Origin: Aquatica leii
Lineage: Eukaryota > Arthropoda > Insecta > Coleoptera > Lampyridae
Reading direction: 5' to 3'
Assembly: GCA_035610365.1 (NCBI GenBank)
Contig: CM069438.1
Span: 46,434,837-46,498,836, forward strand
DNA length: 64,000 nt
Part shown: piece after piece, positions 1-11,940 of the stretch
Numbering within the stretch: the stretch's first letter is position 1
Layout of the letters: every line of letters starts with the position of its first letter
Program-made: the position numbers and the translations under genes
Notes under the pieces: model-generated
Told to the model about the DNA's origin: nothing
The model's input: only the letters and a program-made list of their open reading frames with translations
Database searches by the model: none

Positions 1-310
1 CAGGTCAGTCTAACAGTAGAATGTGGTTAATTTCTGCCCAAATATACATATAATTAAAATATGGACAAAGTAGGAAAGCACGAAGACATATAACCTTATA
101 CGACACAAACATAACCCACACATAAGCTGAATCTCAATGAGATTCTGAGTTGTGCCTATCCTCCACATCGAAGGATCTATAGTCGCATAGAAACACACCA
201 AATTATTAAGTTTTTGAAGGAGTTGTATCGTTCTCATAGTAAATTAGGCACTACATAGTTAGACTGATACGTCATTTTTATCAACTAATATCTTAACATC
301 AAAAGTACCC
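1..310. other. Unassigned AT-rich sequence
   Basis: I see no gene, repeat end or recognisable element before the LTR-like minisatellite that begins near 311. A 75-codon minus-strand open frame here shows no family motif. Confidence 0.5.
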
Positions 311-885
311 TTACCGGGCGTCGTGTTTGTAGTGTCGGGCTTTGGCCTACGTAACATGCTGTCAACACTTGGTCCTAGCAACGTGTTGAGAGATTTTTGC
401 AATACTACTGGATCTACTCTATTCCTTACCTGGCGTCGTGTTCGTAGTGTCAGACTTTGGCCTGCGTAACACGTCGTTAACACTAGCTCACAGTAACGTG
501 TTAAGAGATTTTCGCACGCACACTGGTTCTACTACATATGTTCCCTGAATGTCCGAACCCAAATATTCCCTTTCACCGATCTGCGGAGGTTAATACCGAT
601 ATTGCATTCTTGCTTGGTCACCGCTCATCCCACGCTTGTTTGGTTGTTGTGTCCGCCGCTTCCGCTCCCTTCAATTATCTCGCCGAAATACCGTACCGTT
701 TTTTTAAGAATAAAATAAAGTTATTTTTATTTATGTATAGTTGTCTTTTGTTTCCGTCGCCTCGCTCCGTTTCTAGGTCCGTTCGAAGCCCTGAACAATA
801 CCCGGACAATACCGTCGCATAGAAGAGCAAAATCTGTTTCTATTTCAGCTAAGTAATCTGACCCGGAGTAAGCGTCACACTATAT
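311..885 (+). repeat. Truncated LTR (copy 1) with 115-bp tandem repeat
   Basis: This segment is homologous to the LTR block at 20363-21583. Both carry tandem units that start with TTACCGGGCGTCGT, here at 311 and 426 (period 115 bp). Both then share a CCGCCGCTTC segment, an AATAAAGTTATTTTTA polyadenylation-type stretch, TTTCCGTCGCCTCGCTCCG, and an end near GTCACA. The polyadenylation signal fixes the orientation as plus. The upstream part present in the other copy (about 450 bp before the tandem units) is missing here, so this is a truncated LTR. The gag fragment just downstream lies on the opposite strand and therefore belongs to another element. Confidence 0.72.
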
Positions 886-893
886 GTGTAATA

Positions 894-1382
894 TTATTCA
901 TAATTCTTAATAAATCTTAATTTTTTTTTAAAATCACTCCTCTTTGCTTGGTTCTGTAACATTAGATTATTACACCCATTAATAAGGTATCCCAAGAAAT
1001 CTAATTCTGTCAATTTTGCACACTTTCCCAATGCGACTTTATAATTGAAATACTTTGAAAAACGCTCAGCTCTTTTCCAACGGCGGTTCTCAAAAGATTT
1101 CATTAATTAAATTTTGCTTGGTCTTGATGAAAAGTATCGACCCATTTCAATTTTAAGTTCGGGCCATAATATAAAACGTTGCTCGGCCTTGGAATAATAC
1201 CAGTTCTTAGCGGCATCTACTAATTTCCTGATTGCTAATAACAAAACAATTGAATCACTGACTTGATACGTATTCTGAACAATGTCAATTCGATGAAACC
1301 ATGCGGCAGCATCTCCATACTTTAATTTTCCATTAAATTCTGGTAATGCTTGCAACCTAACTACACAAATTGTAGGCGCCAA
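894..1382 (-). pseudogene. Ty3/gypsy-type Gag fragment
   Basis: The minus-strand translation reads like the central retrotransposon Gag domain. An opening LPEFNGKLKYGDAAAWFHRI matches the usual 'F.G....W...' start, and a later segment (ERFSKYFNYKVALGKCAKL, then an NGCNN turn) matches the 'F..Y...K..L......' end. One in-frame stop near 1107 splits it into two open pieces of 91 and 69 codons. No zinc knuckle or protease follows. Gag would build the virus-like particle of the retrotransposon, but this piece is dead. It is downstream, not upstream, of the gypsy pol fragment at 3127-4330 on the same strand, so it probably comes from a separate insertion. Confidence 0.65.
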
Positions 1383-3126
1383 TTTTAAATATTCAAATTT
1401 TTCGCTTACAATCTCCTTTAACTAAAACGTCAATATTGCGTTTGATTTTGACGTATAATTGGCGTGTTAACCTTTTAGCGGTTGCACCTTGATCATATTT
1501 TCCTTGGGCAATAATATTCTAACAGAGTGTTATTAGTTCTATTTTATAAGCAGCGATAAATCCAAATGTTGTCTAGATTTGCTGATTTTGAAAAAACGGT
1601 ATGTTACCATTTTGGAAACGTTGGCATGTTACGGTACTAAATACATGTTATACTTCTCAACTACTTCGAAAATTATAAAATAAATTTTTGATTATCTATT
1701 TCTTAGTACATCTAATTAAACATTATATAAACAGTATGTTATATACACACTTAGTTGTTGGAATAAAAATTATTAAAACAAACATTTTTGTAAAGACGTT
1801 TTTCACATTTGCTACATTTCAGCTTCGTGCGATTTCTATAGACAATCCAACGTCTCTGCGATGTACTCGTCGGAATACAGTTTACACCATCAAACCTAAT
1901 GTTTGTAATTCAGGTGCAGATGGTTTAAGTTGCACCAACGTTAATGTGCGCTAATACTACGTTTCGTTTAAACTCCAAATGGGTTATAGAGGTTTCTAGA
2001 TTTATACGCTGATAAAATCTCAATGCGATAACAATGGTTAAATTTAGACCATTTGAGACAGGTTATAGGAATTCTGTAATAACTGTCAAATTTTGTAACT
2101 TTAATTTGAAAATTTGCAAAGATTAAAATTTAGGACGCCACAATATTTTTTATAAATACATTGGGAGTAAATATTGTACAGAAGGTTAAGTAGAAAAGTT
2201 CAGATTTACCTGAGTAAATCTTAAGCTGTGCGCAAATTGATTGAAAGACGCCCTATGACATGTTCAACATCTGATTCATGCAATGATGAAATATTGCGTA
2301 ATCTTTGATATGCTTATTAAACTACCAAATTTTCCGTATTTATTCTAATTGAGCTAATATTCATCCATTAACCAGAATATCGTAACCCAAACGTAACATG
2401 TAATAATCTTTAAATTGGCACAATCCAAATCAAATTATTTTGGACGTAACACATAAATAATTATTGAATTCAAACCATAAAAATCGTAAAACGTACGGAA
2501 ATTCTTTGGAAAAGCAACGTTGTGACTATTATCAAACGTGCTCCGTAAACCATATCGTAGTATTGCATTTCAAAAATCAAAATCGTTAAAAGCGTAAAGG
2601 GCGTACGTATCCAAACCAAATTTTTGTAACGTACCAAACCCATAAACATCAATTAAATCAGACATCGTAGTCGTACCAAATCATATTTCAACTCTATTTA
2701 ATATTATTAAATAATCATTTAAAATATTTTTGTAGTGACATCAAGTTATAATCAAAACTTAACCAAATTAGATGTTAATCTTAAGAAAACGATTTCCTAA
2801 TGGCTTACCTGTAATTAAACTAACAAATTGTGTCAAACACACAAAATCTACAAAAAAAATTTGTTGTCCGACACAGCAGGTTTTAGATCCTTAACATGCT
2901 AAATCTTCAGAGAAACTCCATTGGAATCTGCGAACTCGTATGTCCAAGGAAAAGAAACGTGTTTAACTTTTTGGTGCTAACTTATCATTAAAATGTATGC
3001 TAACGACAGAAAGCACAAAGTTAGATTTTCAAACACGGTCTCCAACCTGGAAACAAACAAGACAACGACGTATTTTATACGGATGCATAGTATTAGGGTA
3101 CAACTTAGTCAGTTTTTGCAAAATAT
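1383..3126. other. Non-coding AT-rich stretch with one dispersed-repeat fragment
   Basis: I find no credible gene. Positions about 1426-1470 (AACGTCAATATTGCGTTTGA onward) match part of the repeat found at 11345-11940 and 16125-16436. Short open frames at 1688-1954 and 2470-2652 have no recognisable motif. Confidence 0.5.
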
Positions 3127-4330
3127 CTAAACAAAGTCTTTGTAGAATTCGTTTCGTGAATGTATTAAACGTTTGAGTTCCAAAAGTTCTTCTGTCGGAA
3201 AAGGAGAATTACCTAATAAGTCTCTAAAGAGATTATGTTCCCGACCACAGAAAGTAAAATAAAGTGTCATCCTAATAATTTCATGTTTTGCATTGCTGAT
3301 GGCAAAGTTATTGTACGTAATGGAAAAAAACAAGTAAATTTGGAAAAAGAGTCTACCACAACCAAAATGTAAGTAGCTTTTTGAACACCATGATAAAAGA
3401 CCCACAATATTAATGCAAAGTTTTTGCCATAAGCGTATTAGTGTCGTTCTAGGAGCAAAAAGTTCCGGAGGTATCCTCTGTCCTACGTTATAAGAAGCAT
3501 ACACCGTAAATTTCCGAATATAATTAATAACCTTAGCAAGTTCGGAGTAATCTATACAATAAGCCATCAACTACTGACCACGAAGCAAACTTGCAAGGAA
3601 ACGTTGTGACTCGGTCGATCAGTTTCAAATACCAAGAGTCAGTTATAGAAAAACTGATGCCAAAACCAGACAAAGGTACATTAGAAAGTTTAGTCAATGT
3701 GTCTACTGGCGTAGCAAAGCGAGATAAAAGATCAGGTATGATCTGTTCCTTCCCTTTTTGGTGTACGATAGAAAAGTCAAATTGTTGTAGCCAAATGGAC
3801 CAGCGCGCTAAGCGCCCAGAAGAAGATTGTAGCCGACATAGACAAAGCAAAGCATTATGATCAGTCACTACTGTAAAATGAAAGCCTTCAATATAAGGAC
3901 GAAACCTTTTTATAACCCGAAGGTTTTGTTTAGAATTCATTTTGGGTGGTAGAATAATTCCTATCAGGTTTGGTTAATGAGAGGTCGTTTGACTGACACT
4001 GCACGTAACCCAAAATCTGAAGCATCCGTTTGCAAGTGTTTTGAGAGTCTTGAGTCCAGAAAAAAGGAAATTTTTTTCTTGTCAAATTAGTTAAAGGAGA
4101 AAAGTTCGAGATGAACCAACTATACAAACTTGCCATACCAACCAATCTACGCACTTCAGAGACTTTTGTAGGAGTAGGAATATTGCAAATTGCAACAAAT
4201 TTTATCAGGATCGACTAATAAACCATTTTTGTTGACGACATACTCGAAGTAATTCAGCTCAAACCGACAAAAATGACATTTGTACCTTGATTTAATCTGA
4301 GACCTAAGGAAGAGAAAAAGCAAGCGTTTC
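3127..4330 (-). pseudogene. Ty3/gypsy pol fragment (RT end, RNase H, integrase start)
   Basis: Reading down the minus strand from about 4330, the domains follow gypsy pol order. The RT tail (about 4300-4150) includes YFEYVVNKNGLLVDPDK. A connection segment (about 4154-3930) carries RRLVGMASLYSWFISNFSPL, the usual 'FLG...YYR.FI..F' block. RNase H follows (about 3940-3690) with FTVVTDHNALLCL, GRLARW and a G-x-E...DLLSR end. The integrase N-terminal portion (about 3540-3127) is poorly preserved. The pieces sit in different frames and contain stops. Gag, protease, the catalytic RT core and the integrase DDE core were not found. In a live element this protein copies and integrates the retrotransposon; here it is inactive. 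Superfamily is confident, lineage not assigned. Confidence 0.82.
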
Positions 4331-6391
4331 GTAAACGATCTAGAATAGAAAAGATCTAAGAATGCAATTACGTGTAGTTTCTTCCACCCTGCACCGCCAA
4401 GAATAGTACGTGAATAGCTAGAATTTATTTTCGTAGGCGCCAGATCTCGTTTTGCAGATACAACTCCTGTTCGATCAGTACAAAAGGTTTGAAACTTGAA
4501 TCAATAACAAATGAGAAGTAGATTAGTTTGATTACAGGTACAACGTTAGTTATAAGAACGCCGGAAGCATCGGAAACCCACAGCATATCTGTATAGTAAA
4601 TTTGAATATATAACGAATCGTTGTAAAAATTATCAAAGTTATGAGCAAATAAGATGCTTGACAAACCAACGTACATAGATTATGCCGGTTCTTTTACTGC
4701 AAAGGTTAATACTCTTTGCTATTTTACATTCTGTTACGTAAGTACTGCACTTGAGTGAAGTGCGATCAATTACTGGTAAGTTAATCAACCACAAAGAAAA
4801 CAACGGCCGCTCAGAATTTTGTAGAGTGAAAAGTGAGAAAATAATTAATAGAATGTAGCTTTTTTTTTATGGTCCGATTGTAATACAAATAAAAACCGCC
4901 AAAATAAGAAAAAACAAACTTTAGATGCTTGGTTTATACCTGACCACACATAAAGTGAACAATATTAAACACGACTAATCATGCATTTATTTCAACAATA
5001 ATACATAAAAAGAAAAAACACAGCTCCAGAAACTATTCGTAAATAATATCACAGTAAATTCAATTTTAGATATCTTAATCTATCGAGGTATGCAACACCC
5101 TGTACGAGAAAGTAATTACACTGAATTAATTAAATTCAGTTAAATAATTTAACATTAACAAATATGAGGTAAAGGGTATTTACATTGTTTTAAACATGCT
5201 GTTAGCGCTAATGCATTCCAAAACATTCCCTAAAAGCTGGAAAATAAAGTAATAAGTACCGTAGTGTCACAACGCTGCGTAAGTTGCATTCAAATATTAC
5301 AACGCAACGTCTGCTAAACTTCCAATTTGCTAATGCTAATTAAATACAATCTGAAAGCTAGATAGTTATCTTGCTAAATCTTTGAGTTATTTCATCGCCG
5401 AAAAATTATTTACTGATCTTTTGCACTTAGTAGTTATCGACCATTAAACAAAGTAATTCTTGCACGTAGTAATTAACAATGATGAAACGATTTCTTGCGG
5501 TTAAATCGTGTCCGTAGTGAAATGCCACAAGAACAAAAAGAATCAGACTTAACCGCAAAATAAAAATGCTCCTTTTTACCTCAGCGATTCTTTTACAATC
5601 AAACAATAAAATTTCGTTTTATTTACACTTTCTAATATGCGGATGTACATAAATTTTTAAATTAAAAGTTTCAGTGAGCCGACGCCGACGGAAATAAAAG
5701 GAAGTAATTTAGTATTGCCAACGAAGTTCAAACTGAGCAAAATTCATACTAAGCGAGAAGCCATAACAAGGTTTTCTAACATAACAATCTGTATAATTTT
5801 TTTTAGCAAAAACATTAAATTATTTTGCAAATTTCTTTGACTTTGTAGTATTTAATGAGTTTTTAATCCGTCTGCTCCTCATTTTGGAGGTCTTTGGGAA
5901 GTAACTATTAAATCCGCTAAGCGTGTGTTATATCGCAACATTAATAACGCAAATCTTAATTTTGTAAAGTAGTGTACTACATTTTTTCAAATCGAAGCAG
6001 TATTAAATAGCAGTCTATTGTGCGTTTTTTATCTGATTCCGCCGGAGTTACGAACTATTTGAGTCCAGGCTGTTTTTCTTTATTTGTGAAGCTCTGCTTT
6101 TTTTCTTTCTCTTCTAGACACTAATCATTTTACTTTGAAAGAACACTGGCGACATCAAAACAGTATTAAACAACCTTTTGGCGTCGCTGGTTCGATGAAT
6201 ATTTCCAGAACCCTAAATGAGTAATGTAGTTTTAGTTCAGGACTCTAACCGATTGTTAATTTCATGTCTGGTTGGTAGAGTGACCAAGTTACATCAAGGA
6301 TCTGATGGTTTCTCTCGTTAAAGCGATGGGTGATTATCTCACTCGCTCCTTTTCGCGGTTAACTCCGTTTTCCAGACTCGATTACCTAAGG
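4331..6391. other. Non-coding AT-rich stretch
   Basis: No credible gene. An 83-codon minus-strand open frame at 4425-4676 lies just upstream of the gypsy pol fragment and could be decayed pol, but I cannot match it to a domain. GCAACACCCTGTAC at about 5092-5105 resembles the ACACCCTGTAT ends seen on many insect DNA transposons; no partner end is visible. Confidence 0.45.
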
Positions 6392-6393
6392 TA

Positions 6394-6412
6394 TCTGCCG
6401 CAAATATGGCCA
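6394..6412. repeat. Left TIR of the pogo-like element
   Basis: TCTGCCGCAAATATGGCCA follows a TA dinucleotide. Its reverse complement matches 8927-8945 with two mismatches. Confidence 0.88.
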
Positions 6413-6758
6413 GCTTAAGACAAAAGTGAACATTGTGCCGCTAATAACGCTAATTTTTTTTTTTAAATATATGTAATTTTAAGCACTTTTCAACTTCTCG
6501 CAGTATTTAAATGTGGTAAGTAAAATTTTCAACTAGTTGACAACCATTTTAAAAAAAAAGTTACAATTGGACATATTTCCGACACGGTGGTGGTAATATG
6601 ACCAAATATAGAAAAGTGCTACATTCGGGTTTGTTTGGAATTATAAAGGCATAGTGTGCCAGTAAAAACGCCCCAGTTATAAAGAACATTTATTTAAAAG
6701 GAAATAAAAAAATGATTTTTCAATTGAAAGAACAACTAAGTAACATTAATACAAAAGT

Positions 6759-8459
6759 TCAATCCGTCTCGCAATCAGGGCAAAGGAAAACCGCCATTTT
6801 ATCTTTAGATGTCAATCCTACGCACTCTTCATGGACATATAATTTGCATGACGAACACAACCTCATGTCTGCAATTCGATCCTCCCCACAAGCTTTGCAA
6901 AACCAAGATTCCTTCGGATCTTTGGTTTTCTTCTTTTGTATGGTTGGCTTTTCTTTAACTTCTTTATGAAACAAGTCTTTTTTCACAATCTGGGCTCTGC
7001 AATTAAGTGTCGGTGTACGAGCACTTTTCCGTTTAGTGAACGTCTCATCAGGAGTACTGAGCATATCTTGGAAAGAGACATTACGTTTATCGTTGGAATC
7101 AGAATAATTATTTTCATTACTGTCATCTGTTGCATCTTCATCCTGCAAAGTTACCTCGGATTCTAATGAGTCTGAGTCTGAAGACTCTCGACGTCTCTTC
7201 CAATGTTTCTTTTGGAGACCAGGAGGTGAAGGTTGTGGACTCAAGACTTCAGTTGGTGTTTCCACATCATTTAAATCCCGATTGGTAACGGTGCTAGGAG
7301 CAAAAGCAACTTCGGGAATTGCATCTTTATTTAAAGGATATATCCCTGTTGCTGAAAACCCTGACTTGATGTTTGCGGGCGTTAGGGCTCTATCCCAAAC
7401 TTTGGAGAAAATCGTTCCGAATCGATATTTGGTGATAGAATGTTTTTTGTTGACAGATAAAAATTGTAGAACCTCATCATCCCAGTAATACTCAAACGCC
7501 CTAAATGCCGCCTTGTCCATAGGCTGTAACTCATGGGTCGTATTACTGGGAAGGCAATATAACGTTATATCGAAATCGGCGGCTTTCTCAACATTGCTAT
7601 AATCAAGATGACATTTAGCTCCATCAAAAATAAGCAGGCACGGACTGGCGACTTTATACTTGGCGAAATGATCAAGCCAACCGATAAATATTGATACCGT
7701 CATGCTTAATTTCGTAGTCATTAGAGCATCAGATCCTGGTGCAGTGTGTCCTTCCCCTCTGGCTTCATGCGCTTGCCTTTAAATAGAATTAATAGAGGGA
7801 TGGCGACGCCCAACGCATTACCACAAGCAACACTAGTGACATTTTCACCATGTTCGTTTCCCACGATGTGAACTCTTCTAGCACTCTTTTGTGCCAAAAC
7901 TTTTTGTTGGTGGTGGAGACACAGTCTGCAGCCCTTTTCGTCAATGTTGTATATCTTCTCTGGCTTGTTTATGATGTCTAGCTTTGTCAGAATACCTTCT
8001 AATTTGATAAAATGGTCCTTAACGATAAATGGGTGTAATTTTTGTGCCCGGGCAGGGTTTAAATTTTGTGATTTCCGAGGGCGAATTTGAGGGTTCTTGG
8101 ATAAAAAACCCTTCAGCAATTTCCTTCTCACTTCGAAACGGATTTGCGATATTATTAGATTTTGCATATTGGTACACACTCGAGCGAAGGACTTTAGAAG
8201 TGAGTGGGTAACCGACTTGGGACAGTCGAATAATTCTTTGGACAAGTTCCGATTCTTGATCCACCGTGAGAATAAGTTTGCGCCCCAGAACAGATTTGTT
8301 TTCCTTATTTGTTTCCAAATATCGCCTTAAGGTACGGCGTGGGATATTGTGTGTTTGACTAGCTTTGTTAACTGACATACCACTACGGACGGCGTCGATA
8401 GCTCTGGTCATGTTTTCCTGTATCCAATTACCCCTAATGCCTTTACTTTTTGAAGGCAT
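6759..8459 (-). pseudogene. Pogo/Tigger-like DDE transposase with C-terminal PHD finger
   Basis: The start is best placed at 8459 (MPSKSKGIRGNW), because pogo-type proteins begin with a short basic stretch before the helix-turn-helix; the 13 codons upstream look like leader. The psq/CENP-B-type HTH covers the first ~60 residues (AIDAVRSGMSVNKASQTHNI, then PRRTLRRYL). A second DNA-binding region ends near NPFRSEKEIA, where a frameshift (about 8100-8200) moves into the frame that carries RPRKSQNLNPARAQ and the first catalytic block IYNIDEKG. A second frameshift near 7740 restores the frame with TAPGSDALMTTK, LIFDGAKCH (second Asp) and LQPMDKAAF (third Asp). An acidic, Ser-rich linker follows, and then a C4HC3 zinc finger, WFCKACG..C..C....HEEC...CPDC, a PHD finger. 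All three catalytic Asp remain, so only the frameshifts obviously disable it. Cut-and-paste transposition is the family role. Confidence 0.88.
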
Positions 8460-8539
8460 GTTTATGTGTAAACTGCAACAATAAGTAAGATTCAACACGG
8501 TAAAAACACAAATTTGTTCACTGTAATTAAGTGTAGATG

Positions 8540-8559
8540 AATATGGCCATGGCCATATT
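8540..8559. repeat. 20-bp perfect palindrome built from the TIR core
   Basis: AATATGGCCATGGCCATATT is its own reverse complement and equals two opposed copies of the TIR core ATATGGCCA. A third copy lies at about 8575-8586 (TGGCCATATGGC). It sits between the transposase start (8459) and the right TIR, so it could be a subterminal transposase-binding site. That role is inference. Confidence 0.7.
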
Positions 8560-8926
8560 GCTAGTCACCAAAGTTGGCCATATGGCTCTACACGTTACAA
8601 TAGGATATGCAGGTTTCGAACATTCAGTGTGAATAATAATTTAACAATAATTTCATGGTTATAATATTGGAAATACATTATTTCAAAGCGAACTTCATCA
8701 ATATGCAATAATACATACCTTGAACACCAAAATATTTCACACAAAATAGGTCCGTAATTTTATAACGCTTTCAACCAGCTGATGTAAATCGGATATTACA
8801 AGAAATCTCGGCCACGTGGCGACATCTAAGAGGCGGATTTTTTACTCTTAGCTGAAAAGTAACCTTTCTGAATATATTCTTGCAGGTTCCTGTAATTTAA
8901 TTTTAGTAGTTTTGCAAATATTGCCT

Positions 8927-8945
8927 TGGCCATATTTGCTGCAGG
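8927..8945. repeat. Right TIR of the pogo-like element
   Basis: TGGCCATATTTGCTGCAGG is followed by TA at 8946-8947 and is the inverted partner of 6394-6412. Confidence 0.88.
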
Positions 8946-9250
8946 TACATTATTTTTCCATTTTATTTGTTGTTCTAGTTTGTTCTCATTAGTTTGTCTT
9001 CTGCCTCCTTTTCCCTTAAAATTTAGCGTTGCTTATTTTAGGTGGACGGTATGTTAGCGCGAGTGTTTGGTTTTTGCCGTTTACGCAAGATGCGCTTTTG
9101 GTTCCGTTGTTTGCTGTTCACAATTTAAATCTGATTTTGACTTTCTAAAATTTTTGGGAGTTTTTTGTAACTTTACTTAACTTGACGAAAGTATTCCGCT
9201 TCTTTTCGTACAGTTTTTAATCATTACTTTCCTTAATTGTGATAAACGGT

Positions 9251-10348
9251 TATTACGCTGGTTTTCGTGTAACAAAAAAATAAGCGACGGCTAACACAGT
9301 TGTTCCAGAAGAATGAGTCGTACGCTTCGTGATGCTAGGTTATGAGTTAAATCTAAAAAGGCGCCAAAATGATGAAAGACTAAAGTAGGGAGATATCGTT
9401 TAACTCTGTCCGCAGCTGGAAAAGAACAAATAACACGACAGAACTGATAACACAGAATACATATTTATTTTATCACAGAAGTAGTTCAAGAGGACGAAAA
9501 CAGTAAATCAGTATAGTTATATAAACGTTGGAAACAATATTACATCGGTCGATAACACAGGCCAAGTATAAGTTACTATCATTTTACTTTCTTATGGTAA
9601 ATTACAAGAATACGAAAATCAAAAATCTAGAGAATCAAAACGAACCAGATAAGTGTGTGACACAGAAAAAAAGGTTTTAACTTTAATTGTGATTACAACC
9701 TAGTATGTACGTAAGGCCATTCCAATAATCGACATGACCAACGAAGTAGTTCTCGTGTAATTAGAAAATGCAGTACTTACAGTTGTGTATTATTCAGTAG
9801 GGGATTAGCTAATTCCGTACTAGTATGACCTATAACGTAATATAAAATATGACACAAATACGTACATACGGCCTTATCACAAGTAAATGCTGTCTTTAAT
9901 TTATACGATATATAAAGTAAATGAATGTGTTAAGTTTCCTTCTAATTAATTTTGCACTTGTGTAGATATTTCTTCCAATAAAATGGTGTTCAATCCCAGG
10001 ATTTCAGCGACGTGAAAACTTTCCAAAAATCACAGATGTTTTATTATCGCCACCGATAGAGGTCACAGGTGGAGTGGTGACGACCCACTAAAGAATCAAT
10101 TTAAACCCTCAATACACAGAAAATCTAAGGACTTACCCCGAGTAAGCTTTCAATCAAAAATACATAAAATTCGACCACATATTCACGTGGAATTATGTGA
10201 AACAACTTAATGATAAAAGTCTTGTTAGGCGTAGAGGTCTGTGTGTTGCACAAAACGTTACCGAAGAAGAATGAATTCGTGCATTTACAAATTTGACAAT
10301 CGTCCACGAAAAGTGGGCGTGTCGAGGACAAATTTCATACTCATACAT
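9251..10348 (-). repeat. ~1.1 kb dispersed repeat, copy 1 (probable solo LTR)
   Basis: It is collinear and directly oriented with 13283-14338. Shared landmarks, in order, are TATTACGCTGGT.TTC.TGTAAC, AGCTGGAAAAGAACAAATAA, GGATTAGCTAATTCCGTACT, CTTACCCCG(A/G).TAAGCTTTC and GG(A/G)CGTGTCGAG. No coding capacity was seen. On the minus strand it would begin near a TGT..TCGACACG block and end near GTTACA.GAAGACCAGCG, with an AATAAA about 200 bp before the end. That is how a solo LTR looks, but no TSD, PBS or internal region confirms it. Open frames at 10125-10623 lie at its end and look fortuitous. Confidence 0.65.
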
Positions 10349-11344
10349 ACTTTTTTTTGCCATCCACTGGGAATGAAAACTAAGAGTGAGTCGAACAATC
10401 GTTTTTTTCTGGGAAAATCGATGCCTCCATTTATTTTGAGGTTGCATTGTACGCGTCCGACCGTAAAAAACATTCTAGAGGAGTTACGTAGATAGTATTT
10501 TAATTTCTTTCCTTGAATTACTATTTCTGCTAGTGGGCTACAACCGGAAGTTTTTTCCATTTCTAAAGTTTTAATGTTTAATGGAAAGTTTTTATATATG
10601 TCTTTGTGATAACAATTAAGCAAAATTACGTATTTGTTATACGTAAATTTATCTTAACAATTTTTTATTGCTAAAAAGTAATTAATCAAAAACTGATCTG
10701 TTTTGAAATTACGCAATTAGATAAAACATCAAAAATTTGCATTTTCATAAATTACTATCGTTGTATTTCATTTTTAGAAATAAATATTGATTATTTATAT
10801 ATGCAGATACATCGTCATTTATTAATATAAAATATTTGCATGCGCTAACGTAAGAAAAATACGTTGATGTGGGTATAATATATAATTTTTTGCTTGTCAA
10901 ACATTTTGTATTTCAGAGAGCTTTATATACAAACGCTGAAATATTATTAATACGTTCCCCAGTGTATGATCAGACAATTTTGATTTGAAAAACAGATTCT
11001 GCTTCAGTGAATACGTTATTTAAAAATAACGTTTTAGAATAAACAACGTTACTTGATGTGATTAATCAATCATCATCAACGTTAATATTAATTATGTTGG
11101 TTTTTGCGTGTAGTTAATTAAACAATGTACATAAACTGATTATGTAGTTTTTTATATAATTACTAACTTATTTTATTAAAAACCACTATTAAAATGAAAT
11201 TATTGAGCTTTTGTAAAATGTGTTTGTTAGCTATTTGTAACGAATAGAAATAGTTGAATCTTGCATGGACGTCTATGTCCACCTTTTTTTAAATTAGATT
11301 AAACGTACGCTCAGCAAAATCGATTGTATTGTTACTAAACTTGT
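10349..11344. other. Non-coding AT-rich stretch
   Basis: I see no gene or recognisable repeat in this interval. Confidence 0.5.
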
Positions 11345-11940
11345 GACGTAAAAACAAAAAGAATTTTGATTTACATAAAACGTTATTACTTTAAAAAAAT
11401 ATAATAAAAAGTTTATTTGTATAAAAACGTTTTTAATTAAAATTTAAAGAAAATCAATTTCTAGTAAATGTAAAAGTGTAAGTTTTAATGGCGATCACTT
11501 AACTTAGTTAATAGTCAAATTGATTTAACGGAAAATTAAGTGTAAACACAAAGAGGAAAAAGACAAAATAATGCAATAAAATTATACGTCATTAATTAAA
11601 ACTTTGATGACATAAACAAATTTAAAAAGATTAAATTAGCAAAATTTAGAAAAAATTATTAAAACTAAAAATAAAATACATTAAACAAAAAACTATTGAC
11701 CAATAAGAGTAGATATTGAAAAAATAGTCAAAGCAAAACGTTTATTTTTTTTTACTTTGTTATTAAACGTTGTGTGTAACTTTTTCAGGCACGTCAATAT
11801 TGCGTTTGAGTTTTACATATTATTCACGTTAGTAAACGTAAAAAATACTTTTTGAAGAAACGTAATAACTTTGACGTATTATAAATCTTTAATTAAGGAT
11901 TGATTATTTGACATTTTTATAAAAGATTAAAATAAATACT
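11345..11940. repeat. ~0.6 kb dispersed repeat, copy 1
   Basis: The first ~116 bp (11345-11460) are almost identical to 16127-16242. After about 260 bp missing from the other copy, similarity resumes at GAAAAAATAGTC (about 11718) and runs through CGTCAATATTGCGTTTGA to ATTTTTATAAAAGATTAAAAT. It is non-coding, very AT-rich and rich in AACGTT-type motifs. The family is unknown; a MITE or LTR fragment is possible. Confidence 0.72.

Larger units (their letters stand above)
6394..8945 (-). mobile_element. Pogo/Tigger-like DNA transposon, full length with TIRs
   Basis: A 2552-bp element is delimited by 19-bp terminal inverted repeats (6394-6412 and 8927-8945, 17 of 19 matching) immediately flanked by TA on both sides (6392-6393 and 8946-8947). 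This is the target duplication expected for the IS630-Tc1-mariner/pogo superfamily. It encodes one transposase on the minus strand, now broken by two frameshifts. Sequences related to the TIR core (ATATGGCCA) recur inside the 5' end of the transposase strand at 8540-8586. The element is complete at both ends, so it is probably one of the later insertions in this window, but it is not autonomous. Confidence 0.88.

Noticed and set aside
10285..10623. 112-codon minus-strand open frame
   Set aside because: It overlaps the end of a dispersed non-coding repeat, is contradicted by the second copy and has no motif.
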